64,000 nucleotides of DNA from Campylobacter armoricus (GTDB lineage: Bacteria; Campylobacterota; Campylobacteria; Campylobacterales; Campylobacteraceae): the NCBI RefSeq assembly GCF_013372105.1, contig NZ_CP053825.1, positions 248,001 to 312,000 on the forward strand. The letters run 5' to 3'. The notes under the pieces were generated by a model. The model had not been told where the DNA came from. It did no database searches and was given only the letters and a program-made list of their open reading frames with translations. The position numbers were made by a program, and so were the translations under genes. This document shows, piece by piece, positions 1 to 9,610 of the stretch (positions are counted from its first letter, which is position 1; every line of letters starts with the position of its first letter).

Positions 1-843
1 AAACCTATAGTAACTAATGCTGTGGTAAAAAGCTATAGAGATGATCATAAGCTTCATATAGATGCTTATAGTAAAAAGCAATTTTTGGGTGTGAAATTAT
101 ACAATGGTGACGAGATAGAATTTAGACCTGATTATACAGCACAAAATATTAATATCAGTATAGAAGGCGAGCATAGCGGTTTGCATTCGGTGGTAGTAAA
201 AAAAGGCACCACCTTAGCTGAACTTGCTAAAATGATCTTAGTTAATGATCAATCAAACATTAATGCTTTGCAAGTGTTTAGAAAAAGTGTTGCAGCTACT
301 CAAAAACAACTTATAGAAGCCCAGCTTAAAGAGCTTGAGACACTAGCACTAACAAGTTCTTCGGTAAATGCTGAACAAGCTAGTATTAGAGCAACACAAG
401 CAAAAACTATATTAGAATTTATTGAGCGTGCAAAACAAGCCCAACCAAAAGGACAAATCGTTATAGACAATGTTAAAGCGTATAATTCTATAGTTTTAGA
501 AGAGGGTGATATAGTGAATGTCCCTAGTAAAAATAATATTGTTTTAGTTCAAGGTGAAGTTTCTATACCTGGTGCATTTGTGTATATGGATAAAGAAAAA
601 TTAAGATATTATATCAACTTAGCTGGTGGTTTTAGTGATAGGGCTGATATATCAAGAGTTTTAGTAATTAATGCTAATGGTAAAGCGACTAAATATAGTG
701 GTAGAAGTTCAGCAGATATCAAAGCAGGAGATTCTATTTTAGTCTTACCAAAAGTTGATAGTCAAAATTTACAAATCTTTAGCATGCTAACACAAATTTT
801 ATATCAAATAGCTATTGCAACTAATGTAGTATTAAATATATAG
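1..843 (+). CDS. kpsD: KpsD-like capsule polysaccharide export protein, 3' part
   Basis: This is the C-terminal 280 residues of a periplasmic/outer-membrane capsule export protein; the frame is open from base 1, so the true start lies upstream and the GTG at 22 is only an internal codon. SLBB-type beta-grasp segments are visible, including VLVQGEVSIPGAF and AGGFSDRADISRVLVINANG, typical of the Wza/KpsD family, which conducts polymer from the KpsMT transporter to the surface. A helical, Ala/Gln-rich stretch lies in the middle (about residues 90-150). The C-terminus is hydrophobic. kpsF follows after 8 bases, matching the usual kpsE-kpsD-kpsF order of Campylobacter capsule loci. Identification rests on domain pattern and context; the missing 5' half cannot be judged. 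Confidence 0.87.
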   Translation, partial: KPIVTNAVVKSYRDDHKLHIDAYSKKQFLGVKLYNGDEIEFRPDYTAQNINISIEGEHSGLHSVVVKKGTTLAELAKMILVNDQSNINALQVFRKSVAATQKQLIEAQLKELETLALTSSSVNAEQASIRATQAKTILEFIERAKQAQPKGQIVIDNVKAYNSIVLEEGDIVNVPSKNNIVLVQGEVSIPGAFVYMDKEKLRYYINLAGGFSDRADISRVLVINANGKATKYSGRSSADIKAGDSILVLPKVDSQNLQIFSMLTQILYQIAIATNVVLNI

Positions 844-851
844 GAATTTAG

Positions 852-1808
852 ATGAGTCAAATAGATGCGATTAAAATAGCCAAAGAAGTTTTTGAAATAG
901 AATCTAAAACTATTTTGGATTTGTGTGATAGCCTCAATGAAAATTTTAGCAATGCAGTTGAGTTGATTTTATCTATCAAAGGTAGATGTGTAGTAAGTGG
1001 TATGGGTAAGTCAGGTCACATAGGAGCTAAGATAGCTGCAACTTTAGCTAGCACAGGCACTCCAAGTTTTTTTATGCATCCAGGTGAAGCTTTACATGGA
1101 GACCTTGGTATGCTTACGAGTGAAGATGTGCTTGTAGCTATTTCAAATTCAGGAGAAACTGAAGAGGTTTTAAAACTTATACCCGTAATAAAAAAAAGAA
1201 AAATTCCTTTAATTGTCATGGCAGGTAATGAAAAATCCACTTTGGCTAAACAAGCTGATGTTTTTATTAAAATATCAGTAAAAAAAGAAGCTTGTCCGCT
1301 TCAACTTGCTCCAACTTCCTCAACTACTGCTACATTGGCAATGGGTGATGCTATTGCAGTAGTTTTAATGAGAGCAAGGAAATTTAAACCAGATGATTTT
1401 GCTTTATTTCATCCAGGAGGAAGCTTAGGTAGAAAGCTTTTAACTAGAGTGAGTGATTTAATGGTATCTAGTAACTTACCTATAGTAAGTCTTGAGAGTG
1501 AATTTAATGAGCTAGTTGATGTGATGACTAGTGGTAAATTAGGACTTTGCATAGTACTTGAGGATGAAAAACTAGTTGGGATTATCACAGATGGAGACTT
1601 AAGAAGAGCTTTAAGAGCAGATGATAAGCCAAGATTTGATTTTAAAGCTAAAGAAATTATGAGCGAAAATCCAAAAACTATAGAAGCAAATGCTATGGCA
1701 AGTGAGGCAGAAGAGCTTATGTTAAAACATAAGATTAAAGAAATAGTTGTTACTCAAGATGAAAAAATAGTAGGCATCATACAGCTTTATGCGATAGGAA
1801 ATATGTGA
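852..1808 (+). CDS. kpsF: KpsF, D-arabinose-5-phosphate isomerase
   Basis: Converts ribulose-5-phosphate to arabinose-5-phosphate, the first step to CMP-Kdo, which primes the lipid-linked capsule anchor made by KpsC/KpsS. The 318-residue length is normal for the KdsD/KpsF family. An N-terminal SIS domain is seen (VVSGMGKSGHIGAKIAATLA near residue 47, HPGEALHGDLG, AISNSGETEE), followed by two CBS domains (about residues 205-318: SDLMVSSNLPIV and KEIMSENPKTI). TAGGAA lies just before the ATG at 852. The stop overlaps the start of the next glycosyltransferase gene by 4 bases (ATGTGA), so the two are translationally linked. Assigned to the capsule rather than LOS by its position next to kpsD. Confidence 0.93.
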   Translation: MSQIDAIKIAKEVFEIESKTILDLCDSLNENFSNAVELILSIKGRCVVSGMGKSGHIGAKIAATLASTGTPSFFMHPGEALHGDLGMLTSEDVLVAISNSGETEEVLKLIPVIKKRKIPLIVMAGNEKSTLAKQADVFIKISVKKEACPLQLAPTSSTTATLAMGDAIAVVLMRARKFKPDDFALFHPGGSLGRKLLTRVSDLMVSSNLPIVSLESEFNELVDVMTSGKLGLCIVLEDEKLVGIITDGDLRRALRADDKPRFDFKAKEIMSENPKTIEANAMASEAEELMLKHKIKEIVVTQDEKIVGIIQLYAIGNM

Positions 1809-3463
1809 AACTTTCTATTGTTATACCTTTTGGTTTAAGTCAGGAAAGGATTTATATAAAAGATCGTGTTATCCAAAAAGCATGTGAATTTAAAAGTGAT
1901 AATAGGATTGAATATATTTTTGTTGAAGGATATTCTTCTTTAAAAAATAATTTAAAATGTGTTATTGAAGAAAAAGGACATATTTATCTTAAAGATGAAA
2001 GTCAAAAAGAATTTTTCTCACAAGGCAAATGTCGCAATCTAGGTGCATCATTTGCAAACTCTGATGTAGTGATGTTTTTAGATGTGGATTATTATTTATC
2101 ATGGAAATCCTTAGAATGTATTTTAGAACTTATTGATATAAAAGAAATAGCTTCAAAGCCAAATCATATTTTATCTTTACCGGTTATGTTTTTAAATAAA
2201 GAAGGTAGTGAATTTATTTATACTCAAGATAAAAAATTATGGGATGGTTTGATAAAAAACGATCTGATTAGTGGAAAAAAAGAATGGATTAAGTTTTTTG
2301 CTCCAAGTTCTACTTCTAGTGTAGTGGTTAATAAGCATAAATTTTTAACACTTGGTGGAAATGATGAGCGATTCGTAGGCCATGGATATGAAGATTTTGA
2401 TCTTTTAGCAAGAATTTTATACTCTTGTGTTGATTTAGAGCAAATGCCAACTAATTTAAGCTACGATGCAAGAAATTGGAATTTCAAAAATTTTGAAGGT
2501 TTTAGAGCTTGGCTTGCTTTGCTTGGATATGAAGCAAGTTTTCATGGGGTGTATTTATATCATTTTTATCATGATGAACCAAATCAAAATGGCTATATGG
2601 ATAATAAACACAAAAATCATCAAAGATTTTATAAACATATATCAAATATCAAAGTGCATTCTATAAGGCACTTATGTGATAAAAGTGTTTATCGACATAA
2701 TGTTTTATTTATCCATGCTCAAGAATTATTATATTCTATAAAAGAAATATTGCCTTATGTAGGCAATATTATACATATTAAAGAAAATGATTTAACTTGT
2801 AAACATCAAAAGGAACTTGAAGATATAATTGTAGAAAATCAAATTTGTAAAGTTTTGTTGATAGATGAATATATCAAAAATAAACACTTGTTAGATTTTT
2901 TTAAAAAACTAGATTTAGAGATTATTTATTTTGAAAAAGGAATTTTACCTGAGTCATATTTGATAACCAGTGATAAAAATAAAATATTAGAATTTGATAA
3001 AATTTTACTACAGCAAGATCAAATAGCACAAGTAAGATTATATTTAAAAAACTTATCAAAAAAAGATAATGAAAAATTTTTAAATTTTATGATAGAAAAA
3101 AATATAGATAAAAATGATATGGAAGTTTTTGCAAATTTTTTAATTAATGATTTATATTGTTTTGGTAAAAAAGAACAAGGGATTATAAAATTTTATAAAA
3201 TAAATTTAAAAAATAAAAAATGTTTTTTTAAAAATATTCAAAAAAGTAAATATAGTTTAAATTCTTTGGTTTATAAGCCTTTCATATATGAGATTTTATC
3301 ATTTTCATTGATAAAAATGTTGAGTAAATATACAGGTTTGAAATTTATGCAAGCTAAAATTTCTCATACGAAATTTTATCGTTTATTTCAAAAGTTTTTC
3401 TATAGCACAAAACTAATTTTTAGTGATTCTAAATTTTTAAAGCAGTTTAAAAATGCAGACTAA
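1805..3463 (+). CDS. GT-A type capsule glycosyltransferase, lacking the KpsS-like domain of its paralogue
   Basis: A 552-residue glycosyltransferase starting at GTG 1805. The N-terminal half has a GT-A fold signature: KLSIVIPFG at the start, LDVDYY as the DxD metal/nucleotide-sugar motif near residue 95, and FVGHGYEDFDLLARI near residue 197, which resembles the acceptor-side ED motif of polymerising GT2 and galactosyltransferase-C enzymes. It is clearly paralogous to the gene at 46477-48696 over both ends, but the central 180-residue KpsS/LipB-like domain of that protein is absent here and the flanks (around YFEKGILPESYL and CFGKKEQG) are joined directly. Overlaps kpsF upstream and the next transferase by 11 bases downstream. 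Sugar donor and acceptor are unknown. Confidence 0.8.
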   Translation: MKLSIVIPFGLSQERIYIKDRVIQKACEFKSDNRIEYIFVEGYSSLKNNLKCVIEEKGHIYLKDESQKEFFSQGKCRNLGASFANSDVVMFLDVDYYLSWKSLECILELIDIKEIASKPNHILSLPVMFLNKEGSEFIYTQDKKLWDGLIKNDLISGKKEWIKFFAPSSTSSVVVNKHKFLTLGGNDERFVGHGYEDFDLLARILYSCVDLEQMPTNLSYDARNWNFKNFEGFRAWLALLGYEASFHGVYLYHFYHDEPNQNGYMDNKHKNHQRFYKHISNIKVHSIRHLCDKSVYRHNVLFIHAQELLYSIKEILPYVGNIIHIKENDLTCKHQKELEDIIVENQICKVLLIDEYIKNKHLLDFFKKLDLEIIYFEKGILPESYLITSDKNKILEFDKILLQQDQIAQVRLYLKNLSKKDNEKFLNFMIEKNIDKNDMEVFANFLINDLYCFGKKEQGIIKFYKINLKNKKCFFKNIQKSKYSLNSLVYKPFIYEILSFSLIKMLSKYTGLKFMQAKISHTKFYRLFQKFFYSTKLIFSDSKFLKQFKNAD

Positions 3464-4868
3464 AACCGTAGTAGGCGTAGTAATCCCCATATACAATGTA
3501 GAAAAATATCTAAAAGAATGTTTAGATAGTGTAATCAATCAAACTTATACTAATTTAGAAATCATACTAGTAAATGATGGCAGTACAGATGAAAACTCAC
3601 TCAATATTGCAAAAGAATATACTCTAAAAGATAAAAGAATAACTCTTTTTGATAAAAAAAATGGTGGACAAAGTACAGCTAGAAATACAGGTATAGAATA
3701 TTTTAGCGGAGAATATAAACTCAAAAATAAAACTAAAAATTTAAAAAAAAATTCTTTAATAGAATTTAACATAGAAGGTAATAATCCTTATGAAATATAT
3801 ACTGTATATAAAAGCTATAAAGCTTTTAATGACGAACAAGATTTAACTAACTTTACTTATCCTATTATAGATTATATTATTTTTTTAGATTCTGATGATT
3901 ATTGGGAATTAAACTGCATAGAAGAATGTGTGCCTAGAATGGATGGGGTAGATGTGGTGTGGTTTGATTATAAGGTCTTGTATGATAAAGTTAAAAGAAA
4001 ACACATTAGTCAAATGACTTATTTTGATTACAAAAGTGAAATGATTATCACACCTAAAGAGTGGCTAGAGAAAGCTAGAGAAAGAAAACTTTTTTATTTT
4101 TGGTTTGCTTGGCAAGGTATGATAAATTTTAATTTTTTAAAAAATATAAAATTAAAATTTATTGATGGAATTTTTGCAGAAGATTGTCATTTTGGAGTGA
4201 TGCTATTTGCTTTAAGTAAAAATATTAATATATTACCAAAACAAATATATATTTATCGCTTAAGAGAACTAAGCTCTATGAATTTTACCAATAAAAAATG
4301 GATAATACGTCCAGATTCACATCTAAAAAAAATAGATGTTTTTGAGAATTCAAATACGACTAGATTGTATTATGAAAGTGCAAGTTGGATGCAAATTGCA
4401 TTAGAATTTATAAAATTTATTGATTCTAATCATTGTTTGAGCGAAGATATAAAAGTATATTTTTTACCAGTGGTATGTAATAAAGCTTTGACTTTACAAA
4501 GGTTTGATAAAGACCCGTTGTGTTTAAAAAAATATGCTAAAGATTTAAAAATATATATACAAAATCAACCTTTAGGTGCAGTTGCTAGAGTGAAAGAATA
4601 TCTTTCATATAAACTTACAAAAGAACTCTCTAAAAAGAAAGGGATAAAGAAATTAATGTTGCCTTTTAGTATTGTTAGAATATCTTTACGACACCAAAAA
4701 GAAGTTAGAATGTACAAAAAAAGTATTAAAAGAAATGTTTTAAATAAAAGATTGCCACTAGAATTTTATAAAGACTATCAAAAAGCTTTATGTTTAAAAA
4801 ATCAAAAGCTAATCAAAGTATTGTATAATACAAAAAATATCTACTTAAGGTTGATTCATGATTTTTAA
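3453..4868 (+). CDS. GT2-family capsule glycosyltransferase with divergent SYKLG C-terminal module
   Basis: A 471-residue inverting GT-A enzyme. Visible GT2 motifs are VVIPIYNVEKYLKECL at residue 9, VNDGSTDENS, NGGQSTARNTG and the catalytic-metal motif FLDSDDYW near residue 147; an insertion of about 60 residues, rich in Lys and Asn, separates the ARNTG and DSDD motifs. Late motifs FAEDCHFGVML fit the acceptor-binding side. The last 90 residues (EYLSYKLTKEL, RLPLEFYKDYQKAL) are a diverged copy of the C-terminal module shared by several proteins of this locus, ending before the second repeat is complete. Start ATG overlaps the preceding gene by 11 bases and the stop overlaps the next ATG, so this belongs to one long translationally coupled operon. 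Similar sugar transferases are common in C. jejuni capsule loci. Confidence 0.87.
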   Translation: MQTKTVVGVVIPIYNVEKYLKECLDSVINQTYTNLEIILVNDGSTDENSLNIAKEYTLKDKRITLFDKKNGGQSTARNTGIEYFSGEYKLKNKTKNLKKNSLIEFNIEGNNPYEIYTVYKSYKAFNDEQDLTNFTYPIIDYIIFLDSDDYWELNCIEECVPRMDGVDVVWFDYKVLYDKVKRKHISQMTYFDYKSEMIITPKEWLEKARERKLFYFWFAWQGMINFNFLKNIKLKFIDGIFAEDCHFGVMLFALSKNINILPKQIYIYRLRELSSMNFTNKKWIIRPDSHLKKIDVFENSNTTRLYYESASWMQIALEFIKFIDSNHCLSEDIKVYFLPVVCNKALTLQRFDKDPLCLKKYAKDLKIYIQNQPLGAVARVKEYLSYKLTKELSKKKGIKKLMLPFSIVRISLRHQKEVRMYKKSIKRNVLNKRLPLEFYKDYQKALCLKNQKLIKVLYNTKNIYLRLIHDF

Positions 4869-7800
4869 TTCTAGAAAGTTAAAAAAGTTTAAAGCTAACC
4901 CAAGATTGTTTTTCAAAGATGCTATAAAAAAAAAGATTTTTTACTTAGGTAGTATGTATAAAAAATATCTTCCTAAAAAATATAAAGCTTTTGCTCGATA
5001 TACTATAGTTTCAGCTGTGTATAATGTAGAAAAGTATTTAGATGATTTTTTTAATTCTATTATAAATCAAAGACTTGATTTTAAAGCAAATATTTTTATG
5101 ATATTAGTAGATGATGGCTCCACTGATAACTCCGCCAATATCATTAAGAAATACCAAAAAAAATACCCAAAAAATATTGTTTATATTTATAAAGAAAATG
5201 GCGGGCAGGCTAGTGCTAGAAATTTGGGTTTAAAATATATGCAAGAAAATGAATATAAAACTCCTTGGGTTACTTTTACTGATCCAGATGATTTTTTAGA
5301 TATAAATTATTTTTATTCAATTGACTCAGCTTTGCAAAACTATCAAGATAGTAAGATAAGCTTTGTTGCCAGTCAATTAATATTTTATTACGAAAAGATT
5401 AAAGTTTTTAATAATGATAATGTTTTAAAATTTCTTTTTGGGAAAAATGATATAAAATTGGTAAATAATAGCAGTTTGGAGTGTATCCAATTAAGTGCTC
5501 CCTCGACTTTTATAAATTATGATTTGTTGGTTGATAAAAATATAGTATTTGATGAAAGTATAAAACTATGTTCTGAAGATGCTAATTTTATTGCACGCAT
5601 TATGATAAATAGTTTAAATTACCAGTCTTTATATGTGGATAATGCTTTGTATTTTTACCGCAGAAGATCTGATGGAAGTTCTACTATGGGAAATCAAGAT
5701 GCAATTTTAAATAATAAAAATTTTTATATTAATACAGTTGAGAGAGCTTATGTTGGTATTCTAAATGAAACACTTCGAATTAATACTTTTGTTCCTTTAA
5801 GTATTCAACGATGGTTTTTATGTTTGTATATACTTCAATTTATTCATTTGCGAAAGGCTATTAATAAATCTAAAATATTACACATATTGTCAAAATCAGA
5901 AGTTTATTATTTCTTTCAAATGTGGGAGCAAATTTTTTATTATATACAAGATGAGATCATTTTACTAGAAAATGATATTGTTTTGTTTGATGTTTTTGAA
6001 AAGATTCTAACTTTTTTGTTATTTAAACCAAAAAGTAAATATCATCAATATGTTTTTGTTGATAAAAAAAATGATAAAATACAAATTTTATACCTATCAT
6101 TAAATCAATGTAAAGTGAAGATTTGTGTAGATGATGAAGTAATTTATTTAAATGCTCAGCAAGAGTTGTTTTTAGATAAAAAAATATTTAAATATCATTA
6201 TGAAATTCAATTAGAAGATATAAGAAATAAAATTTATATAAAAATAAATGATGAGTATGCAGATATATTATATGAAAAACAGATATTAAAGTTTGTAAAT
6301 TTTAATAAAATTAATGTAGCAAAAGCAGCAATTGTTTCGGCAAAACCAGATGGATTTGGCATGAGATTAAGCTCTATGCTAGTAGGATTGTATTTATCTA
6401 AAAAATTGTCTTTTAATTTTTATTTTTTATGGCCAAAGACAACAGATTTGGAACAATATAATATTAGAAATCATGGTGTGTCGTTACCTGATGTTTCTAC
6501 TGTTTTTAAATTCAATTTTATAGATAAGTATTTATTAGACAACGGTAAAATTAAAGAGAATTATGGTACAGAAATTTGGTCAAAAAAACGTACTGTAGAA
6601 GAATTAAAAAATATTAATTTACAAGAACAATGGGGGTGGTTTTCTACAGAACAAAATCCTAGCGAATGGATTTATAATATTGATAAAGAAAAATGTCTTC
6701 AGGAATTAAGTTTTATCTATAAAAATATTCCTTTTTCTTATCGTTTTAGAGAATTGATGTTTTTGGCTGATGAGTATTTGGGTAAAATTGGAAAAGATTT
6801 TATTGCCATACATATTAGAAGTGGTGATGTTGTATTCTCGGATACTAAAAATTTAATATTTCATCCAATGATGGAAGAGAGATATTTTCCTTATGAGATA
6901 GCAATTGAATTAATAAAAAATATAGGTTTAAATCAGAATGTTGTCATCTTTGGTCAGGATCAGCAGTCAAATAGAAAGTTGATAGATTTTTTTAAAAAAT
7001 ATCATAAGAATGAATTTAATATTTTTGTTGTCGAAAAAAATGAGAAATGTCATGATGATAATGAGCAGATGTTCTTTGAAGTTAATCTTTTGTCTAAGGC
7101 AAAAGCTGTATATTCATCTAAAGAAAGTGCATTTTCTAGACTTGCAATGTATATAGCAGGTAAAAATATTTTGATTTCGTATCATAGTATTTTAGATCAA
7201 AAAATTCAGATTAATGCAATTAAAAAATATGGTAATTTGCTGAAGCTGGATAATATACAACGAAGTATGTCTTATTTTTTTATTGCACTACACTATTATA
7301 ATTTAAAAGAATTTTTAAAATCTTTAGATTATACAAGACAAGCTATTAATTTTGATGTAGAGAATTATGGTTATATTTTATTTTTAATATACAGTTGTTT
7401 ATTAACAAATAATTTACAGGAGGCAGAGCAGGTCATTTGTTGTAATATGGATAATTTTAGTGTATTTAAAAAAATTTTATTTTACCTGTGTCATTGGTCT
7501 AATTTACGAATTAGAGAAAAAATTATAGAACTAAATTTTGATAATACTTTCTATGGCTTAAATTTTTTGAAAATGGTTGTTTTATTTGAAAAAGGTGATC
7601 CTATGGCCTCTAAGTTTCTTGATAAAATGTTAAAAAGAAATAAAGATAAAGACTTTTGGGAGAGATTTTATTTGATTTGTTTTTTATGTCCTGATGTAAA
7701 ATTAAAACTACATTTATCCTATAGGCTAGGTTATATTTTAATTCATTCGGGAATTAAAATATTTAATCCTTTTTATTTAATAGATTCTTTTAGAAATGAA

Positions 7801-8022
7801 TTAGTGTGCTATAGAATTAGAATAAATAAAACAAAAGAAATACTAGACAAAACTATGATTTTTAATGATGAATCGAATGTTTTAAAAATAAAAAATCATC
7901 TTTCTTATAAGTTAGGAGCACTGTTGATACAGACCCATAAGAGTCGTTTTAAGATTGGTTATTGTATTTTATTATTTCGAATTGTAAAGTTATTTTGTAA
8001 GCATTACTACAAAAGGAAATAA
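4858..8022 (+). CDS. Multidomain capsule glycosyltransferase: GT2 plus HxRxGD fucosyltransferase-like domain plus SYKLG module
   Basis: A 1054-residue protein with several parts. Residues about 45-280 are a GT2 domain (TIVSAVYNVEKYL, VDDGSTDNSAN, NGGQASARNLG, FTDPDDFLD as DxD, CSEDANF). Residues about 480-790 look like a GT-B enzyme of the GT11/O-fucosyltransferase clan: a nucleotide-binding start KPDGFGMRLSSMLVG, then FIAIHIRSGDVVF near residue 650, the H-x-R-x-G-D donor-binding motif, and SKESAFSRLAMYIAG near the end. Residues about 800-900 are helical and TPR-like. The last 110 residues contain two SYKLG-type repeats (LSYRLGYILI, LSYKLGALLIQ) ending FKIGYCILLFRIVK. It probably adds two successive sugars. 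The fusion is inferred from one uninterrupted frame; donors cannot be read from sequence. Confidence 0.8.
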   Translation: MIFNSRKLKKFKANPRLFFKDAIKKKIFYLGSMYKKYLPKKYKAFARYTIVSAVYNVEKYLDDFFNSIINQRLDFKANIFMILVDDGSTDNSANIIKKYQKKYPKNIVYIYKENGGQASARNLGLKYMQENEYKTPWVTFTDPDDFLDINYFYSIDSALQNYQDSKISFVASQLIFYYEKIKVFNNDNVLKFLFGKNDIKLVNNSSLECIQLSAPSTFINYDLLVDKNIVFDESIKLCSEDANFIARIMINSLNYQSLYVDNALYFYRRRSDGSSTMGNQDAILNNKNFYINTVERAYVGILNETLRINTFVPLSIQRWFLCLYILQFIHLRKAINKSKILHILSKSEVYYFFQMWEQIFYYIQDEIILLENDIVLFDVFEKILTFLLFKPKSKYHQYVFVDKKNDKIQILYLSLNQCKVKICVDDEVIYLNAQQELFLDKKIFKYHYEIQLEDIRNKIYIKINDEYADILYEKQILKFVNFNKINVAKAAIVSAKPDGFGMRLSSMLVGLYLSKKLSFNFYFLWPKTTDLEQYNIRNHGVSLPDVSTVFKFNFIDKYLLDNGKIKENYGTEIWSKKRTVEELKNINLQEQWGWFSTEQNPSEWIYNIDKEKCLQELSFIYKNIPFSYRFRELMFLADEYLGKIGKDFIAIHIRSGDVVFSDTKNLIFHPMMEERYFPYEIAIELIKNIGLNQNVVIFGQDQQSNRKLIDFFKKYHKNEFNIFVVEKNEKCHDDNEQMFFEVNLLSKAKAVYSSKESAFSRLAMYIAGKNILISYHSILDQKIQINAIKKYGNLLKLDNIQRSMSYFFIALHYYNLKEFLKSLDYTRQAINFDVENYGYILFLIYSCLLTNNLQEAEQVICCNMDNFSVFKKILFYLCHWSNLRIREKIIELNFDNTFYGLNFLKMVVLFEKGDPMASKFLDKMLKRNKDKDFWERFYLICFLCPDVKLKLHLSYRLGYILIHSGIKIFNPFYLIDSFRNELVCYRIRINKTKEILDKTMIFNDESNVLKIKNHLSYKLGALLIQTHKSRFKIGYCILLFRIVKLFCKHYYKRK

Positions 8023-8023
8023 G

Positions 8024-9610
8024 ATGAAAAAAAATATTATATTGCTTGGAGGAAGTAGCTTTTTAATCCAAAATGGATTTTCATCTGTTTTTAACATAGA
8101 TGAAATTAGTTTTGCTAATTTATCTCTTGGAGGTACAACATCAATCCAATTGTTATATGAGTTAAAAAAAGAAAAAAATCGTAAATTATTTGAGAATGCT
8201 GATTTAATTATTTTAAATTCCAATGTAAATGAAATTCAAAGTTGTGCAAATGAGTACGAGAGGTTACCATTAGAATTGATTTATCGAGATATGGAATTTT
8301 TATTTTTAGAATTAAATAAATTAAATAAAAGAACTCTTGTGCTTATTACTCCATTTTTCTTTTACTGCGATATAGTCAATAAGGTAAATAGTATTGTTAA
8401 ATATTTGACTAAAAAATACTCATTTAATTTAATAGATATGCAAAAATATTATGAAAAATATAATCTTGAAGATATTGCAAAGGCTTGGGATGGCAGTCAT
8501 CAATTTGGTTTTATTATGAGAGAGTTAGCTACTAATATTTTAGGACAAATCGAAAATTTTAAAAAAACTATTTGCTTAAGTAATTATCCAAAACTTGAAT
8601 TTAAAATTTATTGTTTTAGTGAGCATAGAAAACATACAATTCAAAATTCTTTTATGAGTGAACAATATTTACGAATAAAAAATGGAAATAGAATAAAATT
8701 TGATAAAAAATATTATGGCTATAAAATTCTCGCAATTCATACTTGGAATAACACAGATAATACAAATATGAATAAAATTATGAAGAAAGATTGGAATACA
8801 TTAGTACACACTATATCCCCTTTTGTATTGGAAAATAGAAAGATACGAATAAGCAAACCAACTAATTTTATGAATATGATTGTTTCTATTCAGAAAGAAA
8901 TTTATGTGGATGATTTTACTTTTATTTTTAACTCTGAAGAAAATAATTTTAGTGAATTTTATCATAATGCTAGAACTTGGGAACCATTTAATACTGCAAA
9001 TCATCTAGATTTAGTTTCGGTGCTCCTTTTAAATGGAGAGTTGATTCAAGATGATTTGGATAAAGTATTTGCAAGCGATAATACACTTTCATCTTGTTAT
9101 GATTTTGAGTACTTAATACCGCCTATTGAAAAATATAAAGAAATTATTAATGAATATTGTCTTATAGCAAATTCTAGAACATTAAAACAAGATAATCAAG
9201 CGAGTTTTCTAAAAGATGTTTTAATTAAAATAGAAGAAAAACTATCTTTCCAAACCAAATATGGCACAGCTAAAACAAGAATTCAAAACCAACTTTCATA
9301 TAAACTAGGCCAATCTATGATAGCAAATTCTAAATCTTTTTTAGGCTACTTAATAATGCCTATAGCATTATTAAGTATAATAATTTCATTCAAACAAGAA
9401 CAAAAAATATACCAAGAAAAAATAAAAGAAGACTTTTCTTTAAAATTACCTCCTTTGGAAAACTATCCTGATTATAAAGAAGCTTTAAAAGAAAAAGAAT
9501 GCTTAACATATAAACTAGGTCAAGCTCTTATACAAGCTAATAAAAATTGGTATGGGGGGGGGTATATCAAATTGCTGTTTGAAATTAGAAAGTTGAAGAA
9601 GAGAAAATGA
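8024..9610 (+). CDS. SGNH-hydrolase-like capsule modification protein with SYKLG module and G9 tract
   Basis: A 528-residue protein starting at ATG 8024 after AAAGGA. The N-terminus has the order expected for an SGNH/GDSL fold: LLGGSSF (block I nucleophile Ser about residue 11), NLSLGG (block II Gly), LNSNVNEI (block III Asn), and WDGSHQFG (Asp and His) near residue 155. Such enzymes de-esterify or transfer acyl and related groups on polysaccharides. Residues about 180-400 are unassigned. Residues 408-528 are the shared module, identical at DNA level (356 bp) to that of the next gene. A G9 tract encodes WYGGGY near the end; with nine G the protein ends KLKKRK and its stop overlaps the next start (ATGA). 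Related to the gene at 26493-28028. Catalysis is inferred from motifs only. Confidence 0.72.
   Translation: MKKNIILLGGSSFLIQNGFSSVFNIDEISFANLSLGGTTSIQLLYELKKEKNRKLFENADLIILNSNVNEIQSCANEYERLPLELIYRDMEFLFLELNKLNKRTLVLITPFFFYCDIVNKVNSIVKYLTKKYSFNLIDMQKYYEKYNLEDIAKAWDGSHQFGFIMRELATNILGQIENFKKTICLSNYPKLEFKIYCFSEHRKHTIQNSFMSEQYLRIKNGNRIKFDKKYYGYKILAIHTWNNTDNTNMNKIMKKDWNTLVHTISPFVLENRKIRISKPTNFMNMIVSIQKEIYVDDFTFIFNSEENNFSEFYHNARTWEPFNTANHLDLVSVLLLNGELIQDDLDKVFASDNTLSSCYDFEYLIPPIEKYKEIINEYCLIANSRTLKQDNQASFLKDVLIKIEEKLSFQTKYGTAKTRIQNQLSYKLGQSMIANSKSFLGYLIMPIALLSIIISFKQEQKIYQEKIKEDFSLKLPPLENYPDYKEALKEKECLTYKLGQALIQANKNWYGGGYIKLLFEIRKLKKRK
9245..9600 (+). repeat. Direct repeat copy 1 (356 bp), 3' module of the SGNH gene
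   Basis: By eye, identical base for base to 10456-10811 (offset 1211), including the G9 tract; the identity stops sharply at 9244 (A versus T) and 9601 (G versus A). It encodes the two-fold SYKLG module in the same frame in both genes. Confidence 0.93.
9554..9562 (+). repeat. G9 phase-variation tract, in frame for full module tail
   Basis: Nine consecutive G encode part of WYGGGY in the 8024-9610 gene. Nine keeps the tail IKLLFEIRKLKKRK and places the stop across the next ATG. Eight G would stop about 15 bases before that ATG, ten G about 35 bases before it. Confidence 0.85.
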
